A DNA stretch of 52,058 nucleotides, from the NCBI GenBank assembly GCA_910575585.1, contig CAJTGF010000037.1, forward strand, positions 1 through 52,058, written 5' to 3'. Below the pieces are notes generated by a model that was not told the DNA's origin, made no database searches, and was given only the letters and a program-made list of their open reading frames with translations. This DNA comes from Clostridiaceae bacterium (GTDB lineage Bacteria; Bacillota; Clostridia; Lachnospirales; Lachnospiraceae). Shown piece by piece: positions 51,963 through 52,058 of the stretch. Within the stretch, counting starts at the first letter, position 1, and each line of letters begins with the position of its first letter. Made by a program: the position numbers and the translations under genes.

Positions 51963-52058
51963 ATCTTCTCTTTCTCTCTTCTCTTCCACATACCCTCAAA
52001 ACCACATACTGTACTATATCTTCTCTTCCATCCACTCTCTTCTCCATCTTCCGCCTTC

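Overview
The window looks like a chromosomal segment of a spore-forming Clostridium-like Lachnospiraceae (for example the Enterocloster / Clostridium clostridioforme neighbourhood). The family is inferred from gene content and protein style: class III fructose-bisphosphatase, DegV, a MutS2-like protein, HelD, a gap-pgk-tpi order, a small Asn-rich gene behind a forespore-type promoter, and low-GC Gram-positive promoters and Shine-Dalgarno sites in moderately GC-rich DNA. The genus is not certain.

Layout. 1-4.6 kb: a hairpin repeat, a CapA-type protein, DegV and FtsH. 4.7-5.4 kb: five tRNAs (Pro, Gly, Arg, His, Gln, in transcription order) on the minus strand. 5.7-17.3 kb: housekeeping and envelope genes (two YfcE-type phosphoesterases, a dITPase, a papain-like protease with an altered active site, an RlmL-like methyltransferase, a rhodanese, an Asn-rich small protein, NlpC/P60, a DUF1700-type protein, Fbp, an M23 protein). 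16.5-19.6 kb: a MerR-family regulator divergent from a Tat-exported FMN/FAD reductase, with a MerR-style 19-bp promoter spacer. 19.8-25.6 kb: an XRE/Uma2 pair, an OGG-type glycosylase, a MutS2-like protein, a probable structured RNA with its own promoter, and a dGTPase. 25.9-30.7 kb: HelD, a nucleoside phosphorylase, a wrecked ABC exporter, hairpin repeats and an orphan gene.

31.7-43.9 kb is the most distinctive block: an apparent 11-gene minus-strand operon (MaoC-type hydratase, CaiB/BaiF CoA-transferase, complete Liv-type ABC importer, SDR, LacI-family regulator, ketose-3-epimerase-like protein, fumarate-reductase-type flavoprotein) divergent from a shikimate-dehydrogenase paralogue. Near-identical GAAAAC(G/A)TTTTC sites lie in both halves of the divergent promoter region. 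I infer a regulated uptake and CoA-linked catabolic or reductive pathway for a hydroxylated carboxylic acid, perhaps of the shikimate/quinate type. cysK follows behind its own promoter.

43.9-50.8 kb: the glycolytic genes gap-pgk-tpi, a Na/Pi cotransporter with a PhoU-like tail, a PHP phosphatase and a divergent UppS-like prenyltransferase. 50.8-52.06 kb: two inverted copies of the hairpin repeat around an IS200/IS605-type transposase remnant, then tRNA-Gly.

The hairpin repeats (four main copies and one end fragment) share conserved cores. In the three copies with both arms, the outer arms are 18-20 bp, differ completely between copies, and are self-complementary within each copy. With the 31.7-43.9 kb cluster they are the best candidates for something undescribed.
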